7,692 nucleotides of DNA from Clostridia bacterium (GTDB taxonomy: Bacteria > Bacillota > Clostridia > Oscillospirales > CAG-272), in NCBI GenBank assembly GCA_900754175.1, contig CAAEBS010000116.1, forward strand, positions 1 to 7,692, in the 5' to 3' direction. Made by a program: the position numbers and the translations under genes. The notes below the pieces were generated by a model. That model made no database searches, was not told the DNA's origin, and saw only the letters and a list, made by a program, of their open reading frames with translations. Shown here piece after piece: positions 6,687 through 7,692 of this stretch (its first letter is position 1; each line of letters opens with the position of its first letter).

Positions 6687-7172
6687 ATGGCATTTTTTAT
6701 TGACGGACCGGAGGCAAAGATCATCCGGACGGGTGATACCTCCGTGGAGCTTCGCATTTTTGCGGGCGAAGTATATTATAATCTGGAGCCGAGGCGGCTT
6801 TTCCCCTTGTCCGGGCTGACGAAATATATCACGTTGCTTGACCGGGAGAACAAGGAAAAGGCAATTATCCGGGATATTTCCGCATTGGATAAGGATTCCC
6901 GTGCGGCGCTGGAGGGGTGTCTTGACGAATACTATATGATCCCGAAGATCATCAAAATGATCGATATTACCGAAAAGCACGGCGTTCTCCGCTGGACCTG
7001 CCGGACCGACCGGGGCGACTGCTCGTTCCGTATCCGGAACCGCCACAGCGACATCAAAATGCTGTACGACGGGCGGGTTCTGATACGGGACAGCAACGAC
7101 AACCGGTATGAGATCGAAAACGTCCGGGCTTTGGACCGGAAATCCCAGCGGATGCTGGCAAACGAGCTTTGA
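6687..7172 (+). CDS. DUF1854 family protein, exporter partner
   Basis: A 161-aa soluble protein with no signal peptide or membrane segment. It matches the DUF1854 pattern as I know it: LEPRRLFPLSGLTKYITLLD (33-52), a charged middle with SRAALEGCLDEYY (71-83), then LRWTCRTDRGDCSFRIR (101-117), DIKMLYDGRVLIRD (122-135), NRYEI (139-143) and ALDRKS (148-153). The function is unknown. From memory, DUF1854 genes are repeatedly found beside an ABC exporter, including pairs annotated as linked to cyanophycin metabolism in proteobacteria. ATG follows AAAGGA at a 9-nt gap, 29 nt after the exporter stop, so co-expression is near certain. A reasonable inference is that it binds or regulates the transporter, perhaps via its PH-like or zinc-ribbon region. 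No cyanophycin genes lie in this window. Confidence 0.85.
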   Translation: MAFFIDGPEAKIIRTGDTSVELRIFAGEVYYNLEPRRLFPLSGLTKYITLLDRENKEKAIIRDISALDKDSRAALEGCLDEYYMIPKIIKMIDITEKHGVLRWTCRTDRGDCSFRIRNRHSDIKMLYDGRVLIRDSNDNRYEIENVRALDRKSQRMLANEL

Positions 7173-7210
7173 CATCGGATTTTTATGAAAAAACGGAGGA
7201 TAATTCCAGA

Positions 7211-7537
7211 ATGAAACTGATTCTTGCAATCATCAACAACGACGACAGCGTCCGGGCGTCCGCCGCCCTGAACAATGCGGGTTATTTCGTGACCCGGCTT
7301 TCCACCACCGGCGGCTTTCTGATGGTGGGAAACACCACGCTTCTGATCGGAACCGAGGACGGGGACGTGCCGGCGGTGAAAGAGATCCTTGCCAAAACCT
7401 GCGCCACCCGGAAAAACGTGGTGTCCACCCGGGACTCTTTCGGCAAAGGGCTGAACAACGGCAGTCTCCCGGATGAAGTTACGGTCGGCGGCGCAACTAT
7501 CTTCGTGCTGGGCGTGGAGGAGACCGAAAAGCTCTGA
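7211..7537 (+). CDS. darA: Cyclic-di-AMP receptor DarA (PstA, PII-like)
   Basis: A 108-aa PII-like trimeric signal protein that binds c-di-AMP, the Firmicute messenger for potassium, osmotic and cell-wall balance; its downstream target is not established in most species. It runs from MKLILAIINNDD through TRLSTTGGFLMVGNTTLLIG (28-47) to VGGATIFVLGVEE (92-104), all family hallmarks, and the length equals that of known DarA. Thr28, Phe36 and Asn41 fall where family members contact the nucleotide, as far as I recall. The ATG at 7211 is chosen because it gives the exact family N-terminus and follows CGGAGG at an 11-nt gap; a TTG at 7169 would add 14 residues unlike the family. It lies 38 nt after the DUF1854 stop in the same operon. 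In Bacillus it sits near tmk and holB, so this location is different. Confidence 0.95.
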   Translation: MKLILAIINNDDSVRASAALNNAGYFVTRLSTTGGFLMVGNTTLLIGTEDGDVPAVKEILAKTCATRKNVVSTRDSFGKGLNNGSLPDEVTVGGATIFVLGVEETEKL

Positions 7538-7569
7538 CGGCGGTATGTCTCAAATCGTCTGATCATTAC

Positions 7570-7604
7570 AAAAAACCGTCCGGCGCTGTAAAGCGTCGGA
7601 CGGT
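7570..7604 (-). terminator. Hairpin after darA, T-tract only on the minus strand
   Basis: CCGTCCGGCGC (7576-7586) pairs with GCGTCGGACGG (7593-7603) around TGTAAA, with one G-U pair. On the minus strand the stem is followed by six T (complement of the A-run 7570-7575), a classical intrinsic terminator for leftward transcripts. On the plus strand only an A-run precedes it, so for darA mRNA it is a T-less, weak or 3'-protecting hairpin. The shape mirrors the hairpin at 2023-2075. Confidence 0.7.
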
Positions 7605-7613
7605 CAGATCACT

Positions 7614-7651
7614 GACAAAGGGATCAGGACGAGAGTTCTGACCCTTTTGTC
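7614..7651 (+). terminator. Imperfect hairpin followed by short T-run
   Basis: GACAAA-GGG-TCAG on the left pairs with CTGA-CCC-TTTTGTC on the right, with single-base bulges, around a 10-nt loop (7628-7637). Read rightward, the inner stem GGG(A)TCAG/CTGACCC is followed by TTTT (7645-7648), which fits a modest terminator for the darA operon. GTCAG/CTGAC at 7603-7616 and GGTCAG (7602-7607) with CTGACC (7638-7643) are alternative pairings. Confidence 0.5.
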
Positions 7652-7654
7652 GTC

Positions 7655-7683
7655 TTTACAAGAAGTGGCAAGTGTGGTAGAAT
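7655..7683 (+). promoter_or_regulatory. Sigma-A promoter reading out of the right edge
   Basis: TTTACA (7655-7660), a 17-nt spacer and TAGAAT (7678-7683) make a good sigma-A promoter. It would drive a rightward gene beginning past the window. It starts right after the hairpin ending at 7651, which supports that hairpin being the end of the darA transcription unit. The predicted start site is near 7690, almost at the window end. Confidence 0.65.
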
Positions 7684-7692
7684 ACAGGAGTA

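Noticed and set aside
7169..7210. Upstream TTG start for darA
   Set aside because: It would add 14 residues unlike DarA and overlap the DUF1854 stop; the ATG at 7211 gives the family N-terminus and has its own ribosome site.

Overview
The window looks like chromosomal DNA from a low-to-moderate GC Firmicute, most likely a gut member of the Clostridia (Oscillospiraceae-like). This rests on a DarA/PstA-type cyclic-di-AMP receptor, a clostridial-looking MutY, strong AGGAG ribosome binding sites, sigma-A promoters, and a left-edge repeat resembling those scattered through gut Clostridia genomes. No genus can be named from this sequence alone.

Layout: two divergent gene sets are separated by an AT-rich control region at about 3998-4311. 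Leftward from that region run a PfkB-family ribokinase-like gene (3092-3997), a CE7 acetyl esterase (2077-3045), a YczE/DUF6198-type membrane protein (1266-1991) and mutY (217-1269). The last two overlap by 4 bp and are probably translationally coupled. Bases 1-216 hold no gene but contain a dispersed-type repeat and a very strong 16-bp hairpin just past the mutY stop.

Rightward run an ABC exporter half-transporter with an unusual N-terminus (PH-like domain plus a four-cysteine zinc ribbon; 4312-6657), a DUF1854 protein (6687-7172) and darA (7211-7537). Gaps are only 29 and 38 nt and no terminator lies between them, so they form one likely operon. Bases 7538-7692 hold hairpins and a good sigma-A promoter pointing out of the right edge.

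How the genes work together: the ribokinase and esterase fit deacetylation and phosphorylation of plant-derived sugars, although no transporter or glycosidase is present in the window. The right operon is the most interesting part. ABC exporter plus DUF1854 is a recurring pair of unknown substrate, and here it is followed by a c-di-AMP receptor. This suggests, but does not prove, that the exporter's activity is tied to c-di-AMP signalling and envelope or osmotic state.
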